Shown here: positions 1 to 9,294 of the stretch, one piece after another | Layout of the letters: every line of letters starts with the position of its first letter | Numbering within the stretch: position 1 is the stretch's first letter | Assembly: GCA_023428245.1 (NCBI GenBank) | Contig: JAEYYX010000091.1 | Coordinates: forward strand, 1-64,000 | Direction: 5' to 3' | Origin: Pseudomonadota bacterium | GTDB lineage: Bacteria; Myxococcota_A; Polyangia; Polyangiales; Polyangiaceae | Length of the DNA stretch: 64,000 nt | Position numbers and translations under genes: made by a program | Notes under the pieces: generated by a model | The model's database searches: none | Told to the model about the DNA's origin: nothing | Seen by the model: the letters and a program-made list of their open reading frames with translations, nothing else

Positions 1-228
1 CGGCAGGTCGCCCCCCGCGGCGGGCGCCGCGCCGCTTCCGGAAAGAGCGCCCCCCGAGGGCGCGCCCACGCCACCACCGCTCTGAGCGGCGCCGCCAGTC
101 TCCGAATTCGAAGAGCCCCCCCCGGGCTCACCCGTGTCCGAGGCGCTCGGAGAACAAGCGACCTGCAGCCCGTAGGCGAGGAACGTCAGCGTGAGCCCGC
201 GGAAAATCCGGGGTGAGAGCGAGGTCAT
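1..228 (-). CDS. lipoprotein, N-terminal part (gene runs off the window start)
   Basis: The reverse strand reads 76 codons from an ATG at 228 to the window edge with no stop. The N-terminus has a basic/hydrophobic signal stretch ending in a lipobox-like LQVAC with Cys25, followed by a Gly/Ser/Ala-rich low-complexity linker. That is the pattern of an exported, lipid-anchored protein whose functional domain lies beyond the window. Several other genes in this window share the design (CotH-like, pectate lyase, GH30, aldo/keto reductase). The function of the missing part cannot be told. Confidence 0.7.
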   Translation of the reverse strand, partial: MTSLSPRIFRGLTLTFLAYGLQVACSPSASDTGEPGGGSSNSETGGAAQSGGGVGAPSGGALSGSGAAPAAGGDLP

Positions 229-418
229 CCGTTGCACATCGTAAGATGCAATCGGCGGCCGACTTCATTTCGAAACCGCCAAAAAGCGACGGACTACCCG
301 CGGTCCTTCAAGCTCAAATGGTATTTTTCGGTGCGGCGGTGCGACTCCTAGGGCAGGCACCCGGCGACGATTGCCGAATACCCCCGTCATCGGTGGAGCA
401 GCCGAGCCGCCTCGAGAA

Positions 419-1285
419 TCAGAACCCAGCGCCGAAGCTCAAGTAGGGCCACGGATAGATGATAGATTGACCGTTGACGAACATCGCTTGAATTCCGAAG
501 CCCACGCGGAACTGGAAACCGACCTTGTCCACGGGATGAAGCCGATAGCCGCCATAGAGCGCTGCGATGCCTCCGGTGCCGGAGAAGGACACGACGTTCA
601 CGTTGTTATGTTGGGCCCCGCTGTAGAGGAACACACCGCCACCACCAACCTCAAAAACGTTCTTTGTGTCCCGAATCCCGAGAAACGAAATCATCACGGG
701 AACCGTCACGACCATCGACGAGTTTGCTTGGTTCGTTCCGCCCCAGCCGCTCAAACCAACACGAAGCCCGACCGTGTTGCCCACGATCCTCTCATAGTTC
801 AGCGAGTAAGCGACACCGGGTCCCATTAGCTCCGCAAACACGCTATTTCTGGCGAGTTCGCCGACAGGTCCCGACGGCGGAGGCGGAGGGGGCACGGAGG
901 GAGACGGAGGCGGCGGCTCCTCTGCTGGAGGAGGCGTTGTCGCGACAGGCGCCGGCTCCGCCGCCGGCTGGACTGCGCTCTGCTCGGGGGCCGGTGCTCC
1001 CGCTGGGGCCGGTCCTTGAGCGGGGGCCGGCGCTGGGGCCGGTGCCGTCGCTGATGTTGGTGCTGGAGCGGGGGCCGGCGCTGGGGCCGTCGCTGATGTT
1101 GGTGCTGGAGCGGGGGCTTGACCTTGCGTGTCAAACGAGGCCTGAGGCCGAGACGCCTCTTGTGCGTGCGCAGTCACCGAAGAGACCAAAAGGGCCCATG
1201 TGAGTCCCAGTGTGAGCGCCGTCCCGCGCCCTGCTGCTTTTCCCCAATCAGCGATAAGTCCACCTAAGTTCTGATCTCCCACCAT
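419..1285 (-). CDS. outer-membrane beta-barrel-like protein with Pro/Ala-rich linker
   Basis: This gene encodes about 288 residues. A hydrophobic signal peptide ends near AHAQ. A Pro/Ala-rich linker of roughly 100 residues follows, built of APAPAPT repeats and then PPPP-rich sequence. The last ~140 residues alternate hydrophobic and polar positions, include a FAELMGPGVAYSLNYER stretch, and end in Phe, as expected for a small outer-membrane barrel. The linker could span the periplasm or peptidoglycan. I chose the ATG at 1285; a GTG at 1321 would add 12 residues that do not look like a signal peptide. It lies downstream of the metal-efflux operon on the same strand with a ~115 bp gap, so co-transcription is possible. 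No specific function can be assigned. Confidence 0.6.
   Translation of the reverse strand: MVGDQNLGGLIADWGKAAGRGTALTLGLTWALLVSSVTAHAQEASRPQASFDTQGQAPAPAPTSATAPAPAPAPAPTSATAPAPAPAPAQGPAPAGAPAPEQSAVQPAAEPAPVATTPPPAEEPPPPSPSVPPPPPPSGPVGELARNSVFAELMGPGVAYSLNYERIVGNTVGLRVGLSGWGGTNQANSSMVVTVPVMISFLGIRDTKNVFEVGGGGVFLYSGAQHNNVNVVSFSGTGGIAALYGGYRLHPVDKVGFQFRVGFGIQAMFVNGQSIIYPWPYLSFGAGF
1047..1117 (-). repeat. in-frame 42-bp tandem repeat in the Pro/Ala linker
   Basis: A 42-bp unit at 1047-1088 is followed directly by a second, shorter identical copy at 1089-1117. It encodes the TSATAPAPAPAPAP-type linker of the outer-membrane protein. The unit length is a multiple of three, so copy-number change would lengthen the linker without a frameshift. 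Confidence 0.8.
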
Positions 1286-1400
1286 ATGAGGCTCATCATT
1301 GCAGAGAGGGCACGTCAACACAAGCCACGCCTCGTCTCACAACGACTGAGGCTCGTGAGCGTGATGGGATTCCCTCTCTCGGGGGGCCTTCGCGGGGTCT

Positions 1401-4400
1401 CTATGATGTCGTGGGTCCAAGCATGGAAGCTGTTCTGTTCGGGAAAAGGCGAGGGAAAAGCTGTGCGCTCACACGATAGAGGACAGGTAAGACGATGAGG
1501 GAGAGGAGCGCAGCGGAGACGGTCCCCCCAACAATCACGACAGCGATCGGCCTCTGCGTCTCCGCGCCCATCGCCCGGGACAGCGCCGCAGGCAGGAGAC
1601 CGAGGGCCGCCAGGGCCGCCGTCATGAGCACGGCACGCAACCGCTCAAGGGAGCCGGCATAGACGGCGTCTTCGAGGGAAGCTCCGAGCGAACGCCGCTC
1701 CTCAATGGCTGACACCACAAGTACCCCATTGAGGGCCGCTTGACCGATCAGAGCGATGAACCCGACCGCCGCGGCGATCGAGATCGGCATTTCCAAGGCC
1801 CAGAGCCCTAGCGCACCTCCTACCAGGGCAAATGGGATGCTCCCCAGCACCAAGAGCGCCAAGGCCAATGAGCCAAACGTGTGAAAAAGGAGTCCCAAGG
1901 TCAAGAGCAGCGCGACAGGGAGCACAAGCAAGAGCCGCTGCATAGCTCGCTCCTTCGACTCGAATTCCCCGCCCCACTCGAGGCTCATCCCCGGACCAAG
2001 CATGACTCGCTCATCGACAACTGCTCTTGCCTCGTCGACAAATGACCCAAGGTCACGCCCCCGCACATTCATGCGGACGCCGACGTACCTTTGGCCATTT
2101 TCCCGCTGAATCGAGGAGCGTCCGTAACCGACCGAAAGGTCACCGAGCGAGCTCAGCGGAATCAAGTCTCCCGAAGAGGTGGGGACCCGCAGACGCTCGA
2201 TGGCCTCCATTGAATCCCGCTCCGGCTCAGGGAAGCGCACCACGACGCCAAAGGAGCGCTCCCCTTCCCAGAGTTCGCCTACAGCCTTTCCCCCGAGCGC
2301 CGTCGCGAGGAATTCTTGCACCCCGTCCATGCTCAGTCCAAAACGCCCCATAGCTTCCCGGCTCGGAGTGAAGCGAAGCTGAGGAACAGTTCCGCTCTTC
2401 ACGATCCCGAGATCCGCAGCTCCCCGAACCCCATCGAGCGCAGCTTTGGCGCGAATGGCGGCGGCCTGAAGCTCGTCCATGTCATTTCCATAGATCTTGA
2501 GCGCTACCTGCCCCGATTGGCCCGAGATGTTCTCGCTCACATTGTCGCGGATCGGCTGCGAGAAGTTGACGTCGAGGCCAGGCACAATCGAAAGCGCCGA
2601 AGACATCTTCGTGATGAGCGCGCTCAGGTTCGGCGCGTCAGGCCCCCACTCCGAGGCGGGCCTGAGCTTGATGAACATCTCGAGGTTGTTCGAGAGTTTC
2701 GGATCGGTTCCGTCCTCGGGGCGGCCGAGCTGGGTCATGCGCGCTTCGACTTCCGGGAACTCGTCGATGATGGACGCGAGACGCGGAGCGAGGCGCCTCC
2801 CTTCGGTGACAGAGATGTTCGAAGGTAACGTGAACGACACGTAGAGCGCACCTTCGTTCAGCTCTGGCAGAAACTCGCTCCCTCGCCTCTCGAGAATCAT
2901 GCCGCTGCCCAATAGGAGCATCACTGCGGTCGAAAGGACGAGCGCCGGTCGCCCGAGCGCAAACCGCAACGTGGGCGCGTACAAGCGGCTGGCTGCGCGG
3001 AGCACCGGCGAGTCGCGGTGTTTGGTGGGCTTCCGGTAGGCGAAGGTCGCGAGCACGGGGACCAGGGTCACCGAAAAAACGAGGCTCCCCGCGAGAGCCG
3101 CGACCACAGTATGAGCAAGCGGCGAGAAAATCCTGCCCTCGACGCGTTCCAGCAAGAAGATCGGCAAATAGGCCGCGATGATGATCATCAAGGCGAACAC
3201 TGTCGGTCGCGCCACAGTCCGGATCGCTCGGCGAATGCGCTCCCGAGGAGTTTCGGCCGGACTCTCGGGAGGGCCCGACAGTCGGTGGACGATGGACTCG
3301 ACGATCACCACGGCTCCGTCGACGATGATCCCGAAGTCCACCGCGCCCATAGAAATCAGGTTCGCGCCCATGCCGCGAGCGCGAAGGTAAATGAACGCTG
3401 AGCAGAGGGAGAGCGGGATGATGGCGCAGACAATGAGGGCCGCGCGAAAATCCAAGAGGACCACGAGCAGGACCAAGAAGACCAAGACGGCCCCCTCGAT
3501 CATGTTGCGCGCTACAGTCTCGAGCGTCTCACCGACGAGCTCCGTCCGGTCGTAAAAGGGCCAAATCTGAGCGCCTCCTTCGAGCGCCCCGCTGTTGATC
3601 TCGGCGACTTTTTCGCGAAGCCGAGCCAAAACCTCGCTTGGATTTTCCCCCCGGCGCATCAGCACGATGCCCTCCACGACATCGGGATCGTCGCCCCGCC
3701 CCACGACACCCTGACGCGGCGTCCAGCCTTCGCGGACGCTCGCCACTTCTGAGAGCGGAACCGGCGTCCCGCCTCGAGAGGCGACCACCACACGTGAGAT
3801 GTCTTCGACGTCCCGGAACAGACCTTCACTCCGGACGATCAGGGCCTCGGCCCCTCGCTCTACGATACCCCCCGAGGCATTCTCGGAGGCTCCCTCAAGG
3901 GCATCGACCAATTCACTCATGGTCAGACCGATCGCGGCGAGCGCCTTGGGGTCGGGGTGGATTTGAATCTCTTTGACGAGGCCCCCGAAACTGACGACCT
4001 CCGCGACCCCCGGAACCCGCATGAGCCGGGGGCGCACCTCCCAGTCCTGGATGGTACGGAGCTCCAGCGGATCGCTTCCCGGAGCTCGCAAGGTATACCG
4101 GTAGATTTCGCCGATCGGAGTCGAGAAGCTGCCGAGTTCCGGAAGAACACTCGCTGGAAGCTCCGCCGCACGAAGACGCTCGAGGGTCTGCGCCCGCGCA
4201 AAGAGCGCATCGATGTCGTCCGCAAAGGTCAGCGTCACGTAAGACAGACCAAACAGGTTCACCGATCGGACCCGCACAAGTCCCGGCATACCGTTGACGG
4301 CGCGCTCGAGTGGAATCGAAACCTGACGCTCCACCTCTTCAGCGGGCTGCCCCTCGAAGCGGGTGATGATGTTGACCTGAGTGTCCGTTGGATCCGGAAA

Positions 4401-4514
4401 TGCCTCGATGGTCAGCTTCGAGAGAGAAAAGCCGCCAAAGACGAGCGTCACGAGCGCGAAAAGCAAGACCGCCCCGCGGTTCTGGAGCGAGAAGAAGACG
4501 AGGCGTTCGAGCAT
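1401..4514 (-). CDS. czcA: heavy-metal efflux RND pump, inner-membrane transporter (CzcA/CusA type)
   Basis: This is a full-length (1037 aa) HME-type RND permease, the proton-driven inner-membrane part of a tripartite pump that expels heavy-metal cations. The N-terminus has the first membrane helix, then a large periplasmic loop. TM4 carries the HME signature AVDFGIIVDGAVVIVE with Asp393, Asp399 and Glu406, spaced exactly as the essential DxxxxxD...E set of CzcA. A second periplasmic loop and a final helix block complete the duplicated layout. It is the last gene of a three-gene operon, 10 bp after the adaptor gene. The metal cannot be fixed from sequence alone; the family includes Co/Zn/Cd (Czc) and Cu/Ag (Cus) exporters. 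A divergent two-component system probably controls it. Confidence 0.93.
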   Translation of the reverse strand: MLERLVFFSLQNRGAVLLFALVTLVFGGFSLSKLTIEAFPDPTDTQVNIITRFEGQPAEEVERQVSIPLERAVNGMPGLVRVRSVNLFGLSYVTLTFADDIDALFARAQTLERLRAAELPASVLPELGSFSTPIGEIYRYTLRAPGSDPLELRTIQDWEVRPRLMRVPGVAEVVSFGGLVKEIQIHPDPKALAAIGLTMSELVDALEGASENASGGIVERGAEALIVRSEGLFRDVEDISRVVVASRGGTPVPLSEVASVREGWTPRQGVVGRGDDPDVVEGIVLMRRGENPSEVLARLREKVAEINSGALEGGAQIWPFYDRTELVGETLETVARNMIEGAVLVFLVLLVVLLDFRAALIVCAIIPLSLCSAFIYLRARGMGANLISMGAVDFGIIVDGAVVIVESIVHRLSGPPESPAETPRERIRRAIRTVARPTVFALMIIIAAYLPIFLLERVEGRIFSPLAHTVVAALAGSLVFSVTLVPVLATFAYRKPTKHRDSPVLRAASRLYAPTLRFALGRPALVLSTAVMLLLGSGMILERRGSEFLPELNEGALYVSFTLPSNISVTEGRRLAPRLASIIDEFPEVEARMTQLGRPEDGTDPKLSNNLEMFIKLRPASEWGPDAPNLSALITKMSSALSIVPGLDVNFSQPIRDNVSENISGQSGQVALKIYGNDMDELQAAAIRAKAALDGVRGAADLGIVKSGTVPQLRFTPSREAMGRFGLSMDGVQEFLATALGGKAVGELWEGERSFGVVVRFPEPERDSMEAIERLRVPTSSGDLIPLSSLGDLSVGYGRSSIQRENGQRYVGVRMNVRGRDLGSFVDEARAVVDERVMLGPGMSLEWGGEFESKERAMQRLLLVLPVALLLTLGLLFHTFGSLALALLVLGSIPFALVGGALGLWALEMPISIAAAVGFIALIGQAALNGVLVVSAIEERRSLGASLEDAVYAGSLERLRAVLMTAALAALGLLPAALSRAMGAETQRPIAVVIVGGTVSAALLSLIVLPVLYRVSAQLFPRLFPNRTASMLGPTTS

Positions 4515-4524
4515 CCTGGAGCTC

Positions 4525-5670
4525 TCAGTGATTGATGTCGAGGGCGTTCAGAAGGAGGAGCGTTCCGCTCGTCACCACGCGCTCGACGGGCAAGAGCCCC
4601 GAGAGCACCTCGACAGCATCCCGGGTCCTTCGGCCGAGCTCGACGACCCGCCGCTCGAACACTGCCGGCTCGCGCTCGACGAAAACGACCGAACGCGCCC
4701 CATCGCTCACCACCGCAGCGCTGGGCACGATGACGACCTCACGATCCCGAGTTCCCCCGAATACAACGTTGACGAAGGCGTTCGGACGCAGTGCGCGCGC
4801 TTCATTCTGCACAGAAATGCGCACGGGCACCACCTGACGCAGCGGATCCACCACCTCCGAGACACTCTCCACTCGCCCTTCCACCTTCACGGCGGCGCCG
4901 CCGGTCCCGAGGATCCGCGCCATTTGACCGACCTCGATATCCCCCGCGTCTCGCGGGGCCACATCCGCCTCCACGAGCACCTGATCGAGGTCGGCTATCA
5001 CGACCAGGGGCACCCCATCTTCGGGCGCGACGTGCGCTCCCGGGACCGCGCTGAGCGCCACCACGGTCCCAGCCCGCGCCGCTCTCAGCCAGTAGGTCGT
5101 TTGCCCGGAAGGTTCAAGAGCGAGCGCCTGAAGCCGCTCGACGGCCGTGGTGGCGGCGAGGCGAGCTTCCTTGAGCTCGCTCCGGGCCACGAGCAGATCG
5201 CTCTCTGGCGCGATGCGCGAGGCTACGAGTTGCTCGAGACGCTCGACGAGCGCTTGTTTCGTCTGCACGGCAAGGCGCGCCGACTCGACGTCGCGCCGGA
5301 GAGTCGAGAGCTCTGCGGCGCGAATCTCGACGAGCCGCGCGCCCTTTTCGACCTTGGCTCCGAGACGCACAGGCACGCTCGCGACGCGGCCCGAAAGCGG
5401 CGCAAAAGTCGGCGATGTCAGAGTCGCGACCGTGGTCACGCGTCCAGTGACGGGCGGCAGAGGAAGCGCAGGCTGAACGGCGACGGGGGCCACCATAAAC
5501 TTCACGGGGCCGTCCAGCTGAGCCGAGCTCAAGCGGACTGTCTCTTCGGAGGTGATCTGAGGCGCATCTGAGGCGCCCTTTCGAGACGGCTTCTGACAAC
5601 CCACTGCGCAGAGTGCCAAGGTGGCGAGGGCCCATGAGGACATCACAAGGAACAATCGGGATCGATACAT
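4525..5670 (-). CDS. czcB: RND efflux periplasmic adaptor lipoprotein (CzcB-like)
   Basis: This is the membrane-fusion protein of the metal efflux pump, linking the RND permease with the outer-membrane channel. It has 381 residues from the ATG at 5670, which is preceded by a purine-rich GAAGAAGGCAAAGAG ribosome site. A longer reading is open upstream but would overlap czcC and bury the signal peptide. The N-terminus is a lipoprotein signal ending in CAVGC (Cys25). Then come a barrel-sandwich/lipoyl half-motif (GRVASVPVRLGAKVEKGARL), an alpha-helical hairpin around residues 120-190, the second lipoyl half (AGTVVALSAVPGAHV) and beta-barrel domains. It sits 13 bp after czcC and 10 bp before czcA. 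It lacks an obvious His-rich metal-binding N-terminus, so metal specificity is open. Confidence 0.9.
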   Translation of the reverse strand: MYRSRLFLVMSSWALATLALCAVGCQKPSRKGASDAPQITSEETVRLSSAQLDGPVKFMVAPVAVQPALPLPPVTGRVTTVATLTSPTFAPLSGRVASVPVRLGAKVEKGARLVEIRAAELSTLRRDVESARLAVQTKQALVERLEQLVASRIAPESDLLVARSELKEARLAATTAVERLQALALEPSGQTTYWLRAARAGTVVALSAVPGAHVAPEDGVPLVVIADLDQVLVEADVAPRDAGDIEVGQMARILGTGGAAVKVEGRVESVSEVVDPLRQVVPVRISVQNEARALRPNAFVNVVFGGTRDREVVIVPSAAVVSDGARSVVFVEREPAVFERRVVELGRRTRDAVEVLSGLLPVERVVTSGTLLLLNALDINH

Positions 5671-5683
5671 CTCTTTGCCTTCT

Positions 5684-7006
5684 TCAGGGGGACTTTGGCT
5701 TACCGACCTCTCTGATGAGCTCGAGCGCCGCTGCGTAGGCAACGCCGAGGCTCTCCACCTCATCGAACAACGATTCGCTCACTGCTCGGCGCGCCAAGAT
5801 GACGTCGGTCATGGGCACAAGTCGCCTGTCAGCTGCTAAGGACAGCTCGCTCAGCACGGCGCGCGCCTTGGGCAAGATCACTTGGTGCAGCTTCTCCTGC
5901 CGGGCTTTCTCTCGAACCAGGGTCTCCTGCAGGGGCGGCACGCGCGCCTCGGCTCGCGCTCGGCGCTTGTCGAGCTCAGCGCTGAGATGGGAAGCGCGAG
6001 CCGCCGCAGCCTTCCTCTCCGCCTGACCCGAATCCGAGATGAGAAGCGGGAAGCTGACGCTCAGGTTGAAGCTATTTTGCTGGTTGCCCGAGACCAGGAA
6101 GCGGTCGTGGACATAGCCGAAGCGAATGGTCGGATCGGGGATCTTGAGCGCCCGAGCCCATTCGGCTTCCGCCTGGGCTGCTCTGAGTTCAGCACCGAGC
6201 GCCATAAGATCCGGCCTCTCGTCAGGCTCGCCTCGCAAAGGCGAGCTGGAGATCCAACGATTCAGAAACGCTCTTGCGGCTTCGGCATCGCGGAATGCTT
6301 CGCAGCGCACTCCCACGACAAGGGCACATTCGGAAAGGAGCGCCGACTTGGCCGCGAGAGCAGCCAGCACCTGTTGTTCGAGGCGCGCGAGATCGAGCTC
6401 GAGCCGGTCGAGCTCGATGCCCGGTAGAGACTGAGCATTGACTTGAATTCTCGCAACCTCGACGAGCTCTTCGCCCGCGCTCACGAGCTCCCTGAGACCC
6501 GTGAGCCGGAGCTCCATCGTCGCTAGCTCCCCGACCAGTTCCGCCACGTCGAGTGCCCTCTGCCGCACCTCTGCCTTGAGGGTTCGACTCGATGCAATGC
6601 GGCGCGCCTCAGCGTGTTTCAGGCGTGCCTTCCGCTTCCCGACTGGCGGCGCGAAAGAAATGCTCGCGGCGTAGTAGGGAATGTTGACATAGGGCTCCTC
6701 GAGGTCCGGAGGATTCGAGGTGCCGAAAGGGATCGTGCCCCACTCGAGCTCAAGCTCCGGGTTCGGCAAAAGCCCGCTCTTTTTGACCTCCGCGCTCGCC
6801 AGGCTCACGTCGAGGGTGCGCGCTTCGATCTCGGGAGCGTGCTCCCGGACCCACCTCTCGAGCGCGCTCAGATCGAGCTCCGGCGCGGCCCAGAGGACAG
6901 TACCCTCCCCGCCCCTCTCGCCTGAGCGTCCGGCAGCTTCGGCCTGAGCGGTGAAGGCGGCGAGCGCGAGCGCGAGCGCGAGCCAGAGACGGGCCTTCAG
7001 GGTCAT
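5684..7006 (-). CDS. czcC: TolC-family outer-membrane channel of the metal efflux pump (CzcC-like)
   Basis: This is the first gene of the efflux operon: 440 residues with a cleavable signal peptide (hydrophobic LALALALAAFTAQAEAA). Two long repeats rich in Ala/Leu/Glu/Arg are typical of outer-membrane efflux proteins, with conserved LLPNPELELEWG near the start of repeat one and SFNLSVSFPLLISDSGQAE in repeat two. It would form the trimeric exit duct docking onto CzcB/CzcA. I chose the ATG at 7006 because it begins right before the signal peptide; the in-frame ATG at 7051 would place the candidate operator inside the coding region. It is transcribed divergently from the regulator gene 168 bp away. 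Confidence 0.88.
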   Translation of the reverse strand: MTLKARLWLALALALAAFTAQAEAAGRSGERGGEGTVLWAAPELDLSALERWVREHAPEIEARTLDVSLASAEVKKSGLLPNPELELEWGTIPFGTSNPPDLEEPYVNIPYYAASISFAPPVGKRKARLKHAEARRIASSRTLKAEVRQRALDVAELVGELATMELRLTGLRELVSAGEELVEVARIQVNAQSLPGIELDRLELDLARLEQQVLAALAAKSALLSECALVVGVRCEAFRDAEAARAFLNRWISSSPLRGEPDERPDLMALGAELRAAQAEAEWARALKIPDPTIRFGYVHDRFLVSGNQQNSFNLSVSFPLLISDSGQAERKAAAARASHLSAELDKRRARAEARVPPLQETLVREKARQEKLHQVILPKARAVLSELSLAADRRLVPMTDVILARRAVSESLFDEVESLGVAYAAALELIREVGKPKSP

Positions 7007-7040
7007 CCCTGAAGAACTAGCTGTCCGCCCCGAGGCTTGC

Positions 7041-7067
7041 ATGAAGAGCACATGAAGTTTTCTTCAT
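7041..7067. promoter_or_regulatory. candidate response-regulator operator between efflux operon and its regulator
   Basis: ATGAAG occurs at 7041-7046 and again at 7052-7057, an 11-bp period typical of direct half-sites bound by OmpR/PhoB-type regulators. The second copy also pairs with CTTCAT at 7062-7067 across a TTTT loop. The element lies 35-61 bp upstream of czcC and about 110 bp upstream of the regulator gene, a suitable place for control of the divergent promoters. Binding by the adjacent regulator is inference. Confidence 0.45.
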
Positions 7068-7174
7068 CGGAAGGAGCCCGAGGGTCCCTCAGCCCGTTCA
7101 CAGACGGGTCATCGGGAGCGCATTTTGAGCAAGAGCGCACTCTCATTTTTCGAGAGGCGCGGTAGAGTGGACCT

Positions 7175-7852
7175 ATGAAGATCTTGGTCGTCGAAGACAA
7201 CGCCAAGCTCGCCGGCTTCCTCACCCGGGCGCTGTCCGAAGAGGGCTATCAGGTCGATCAAGTCACCGACGGGCCGACGGCAATCGAGCAAGCGCAAGCC
7301 ATCTCCTATGACACGATCGTCCTCGACTGGATGCTTCCCCAGTTCGACGGACTCCATGTGTGCCGCGTACTGCGGAGCGCCGGCTGCACCACACCAATCC
7401 TGCTTCTGACAGCGCGCGGAGAAACCCAGGAAAAAGTCCTCGGTCTCGACGCCGGCGCGGACGACTACCTCACGAAGCCCTTCGACTTGAGTGAACTCCT
7501 CGCACGCATCCGCGCCTGTACCCGGCGCAGAGGTTCCGAGAATGCGATCCGCATCGGTCCGCTTGTCCTCGACAGATCCCAGCGCTCGGCTCGCCTCGAT
7601 GGCCGTGCTCTCGATTTGACTCCCCGCGAGTTCTCGGTCCTCTTCTACCTCATGCGGGAGGCCGGACGCATCGTTCCGCGCAGCGAGCTCCTCTCCAAGA
7701 TCTGGGAAGCGAATTTTGATCCCGGCTCGAACGTCATCGACGTACACATCAGAAACCTCCGGGAAAAGCTTGGCCCGAAGGCGACGATGCTCGAGACGGT
7801 GCGCGGCGTGGGCTACAGGCTCTCGCCTCAGGTGAGCCATGAAGCTCAGTAG
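7175..7852 (+). CDS. OmpR-family response regulator, likely heavy-metal responsive
   Basis: This 225-residue regulator has a receiver domain (about 1-115) and a winged-helix DNA-binding domain (about 128-222). The phospho-acceptor is Asp51 in VLDWMLP, the acidic pocket is VVEDN (Glu7, Asp8), and the conserved Lys is K101 in LTKPFD. The winged helix contains the typical DLTPREFSVLFYLM, VIDVHIRNLREKLG and VRGVGYRL stretches. It overlaps the histidine kinase gene by 14 bp and is divergent from the metal pump operon. By analogy with CusR/CopR/CzcR it probably activates that operon. Sequence alone does not identify the metal. Confidence 0.92.
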   Translation: MKILVVEDNAKLAGFLTRALSEEGYQVDQVTDGPTAIEQAQAISYDTIVLDWMLPQFDGLHVCRVLRSAGCTTPILLLTARGETQEKVLGLDAGADDYLTKPFDLSELLARIRACTRRRGSENAIRIGPLVLDRSQRSARLDGRALDLTPREFSVLFYLMREAGRIVPRSELLSKIWEANFDPGSNVIDVHIRNLREKLGPKATMLETVRGVGYRLSPQVSHEAQ

Positions 7853-9272
7853 CAGGCTCAGCCTCGTCGTGACCGGCGTCAGCGCCGTCGTCCTGCTCGC
7901 GAGTTTCGTCACGGCCTATTTTTCTGTGGATTTCGACGAGCGGCGCGAGCTCGATCTAGCCCTGCTCGTCCAGGCGCGCGGGCTCGCTGAGCAAAGCCTC
8001 ATCGGCGGTGGCGTCCGAGTCATCGACGGAACCGCGAGCGTTCCCGAGAGCCTCAAACAATATCCTTACTACGTCGCCATCTACTCGGAGCAGGGTGATG
8101 TCATCGCCTCGACCCGGAACCTCGGAGACGCTGTCCCGTCTCCCGCTGAGTTCGATCTCATCCTCCCGGTCCCTGAGGAAGGCGAGACGTTCAACATGAC
8201 CATCGGCGACGTCGCTCTGCGTGCTGTCGCCGTGCGTTTACCAAAGGGCGCCGGGACTCTCGTGTACGCGGTGCCGAGCCGGTCCATCGACAAGGACGCC
8301 GAGTTTCTCCGGAGGACCTTCGCTCTTCTCTTCCTCGCCGCAGTACTCATTACCTGGCTCTTTTCGCGCTGGCTCGGAGGGCGCCTGGCCCGCGACGTTC
8401 ACAGGATCGCGAGCGTCGCGCGGGAGGTCGCAACGGGAGACTTGCGAGCACGGGTTGGTGCGTCTGCAAAGGGCAGCGAGGAGACGGCCGCCTTGGCTCA
8501 CGATCTCGACGCCATGATCGAACAGCTCGGTCAGCTCATCGATGTCCAGCGGGTCTTCGTGTCCCACGCCGCTCACGAGCTTCGCTCTCCGCTCACCAGC
8601 TTACGCGGCGAGCTCCAGCTCGCGCTCCGGCGACCTCGCACACTCGAGGAGTACCGCGTAACGATCGCGCGGATCACGGAAGATGTGGAGTCGCTGATCG
8701 GCCTGGCTGAGGACCTTTTGGCGCTCGCGCGCGCCGAAGCCCCCGCAGGCGAGCGCACCGTGGAGACAAGTGTCCTCGTCAGTCGCGCCGTCCACGCGGC
8801 TCGCGGGCTTGCTGAGCTCGGACGCGTCACGGTCAGTGCTCACGTCCCGCCTGAACTGAGTCAGCTCAAGGTGCGCGGCGCCGAAAGCGATCTCGCTCGC
8901 GCGCTTCGGAACCTCTTGGACAATGCGATCGAGCATAGCCCTCCGCAAGGCATTGTCCGGATCGGGGCACTGAGGCAGGGAGACAGTATCCAGATCAGCG
9001 TGGAAGACGAGGGACCGGGCGTCGCCCCCCAGGACGAATCGGGAATCTTCGAGCCATTCTACCGCGCAGCGGCCGACCAAGGGGCCGACAGGCCAGGAAC
9101 TGGACTCGGCCTACCGATCGCGCGCCGCATCGTGCAGGCTTGCGATGGGGATATTGCGCTCGACCAAAGCTACAGCCTCGGCGCTCGGTTTGTCATCACG
9201 CTCCCTATCGCATCACAGAGAGCGCACCGGGCCAGCCAGACTGAGACAAAGGCTCGGCTGAGCTCAGGCTGA
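7839..9272 (+). CDS. membrane sensor histidine kinase, partner of the adjacent regulator
   Basis: This 477-residue sensor has two membrane helices (about 8-29 and 160-176) flanking a periplasmic sensing loop of ~130 residues, then HAMP (about 177-232). The HisKA domain carries phospho-acceptor His246 in SHAAHELRSPL. The ATPase domain has the N-box (LLDNAIEHSPP), G1 (VEDEGPGV) and G2 (PGTGLGLPIARRIV) motifs, so it looks fully functional. It is translationally coupled to the regulator by an overlap of 14 bp. The arrangement matches CusS/CopS-type metal sensors; whether it senses Cu, Ag, Zn or Cd is not decided here. The periplasmic loop has no striking His/Met cluster. Confidence 0.92.
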   Translation: MKLSSRLSLVVTGVSAVVLLASFVTAYFSVDFDERRELDLALLVQARGLAEQSLIGGGVRVIDGTASVPESLKQYPYYVAIYSEQGDVIASTRNLGDAVPSPAEFDLILPVPEEGETFNMTIGDVALRAVAVRLPKGAGTLVYAVPSRSIDKDAEFLRRTFALLFLAAVLITWLFSRWLGGRLARDVHRIASVAREVATGDLRARVGASAKGSEETAALAHDLDAMIEQLGQLIDVQRVFVSHAAHELRSPLTSLRGELQLALRRPRTLEEYRVTIARITEDVESLIGLAEDLLALARAEAPAGERTVETSVLVSRAVHAARGLAELGRVTVSAHVPPELSQLKVRGAESDLARALRNLLDNAIEHSPPQGIVRIGALRQGDSIQISVEDEGPGVAPQDESGIFEPFYRAAADQGADRPGTGLGLPIARRIVQACDGDIALDQSYSLGARFVITLPIASQRAHRASQTETKARLSSG

Positions 9273-9294
9273 GGTGACTCGCCGGGGCCAAAAA

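Noticed and set aside
4381..5571. A 396-codon plus-strand frame across the czcA/czcB junction.
   Set aside because: Antisense shadow of two efflux genes; no motif.
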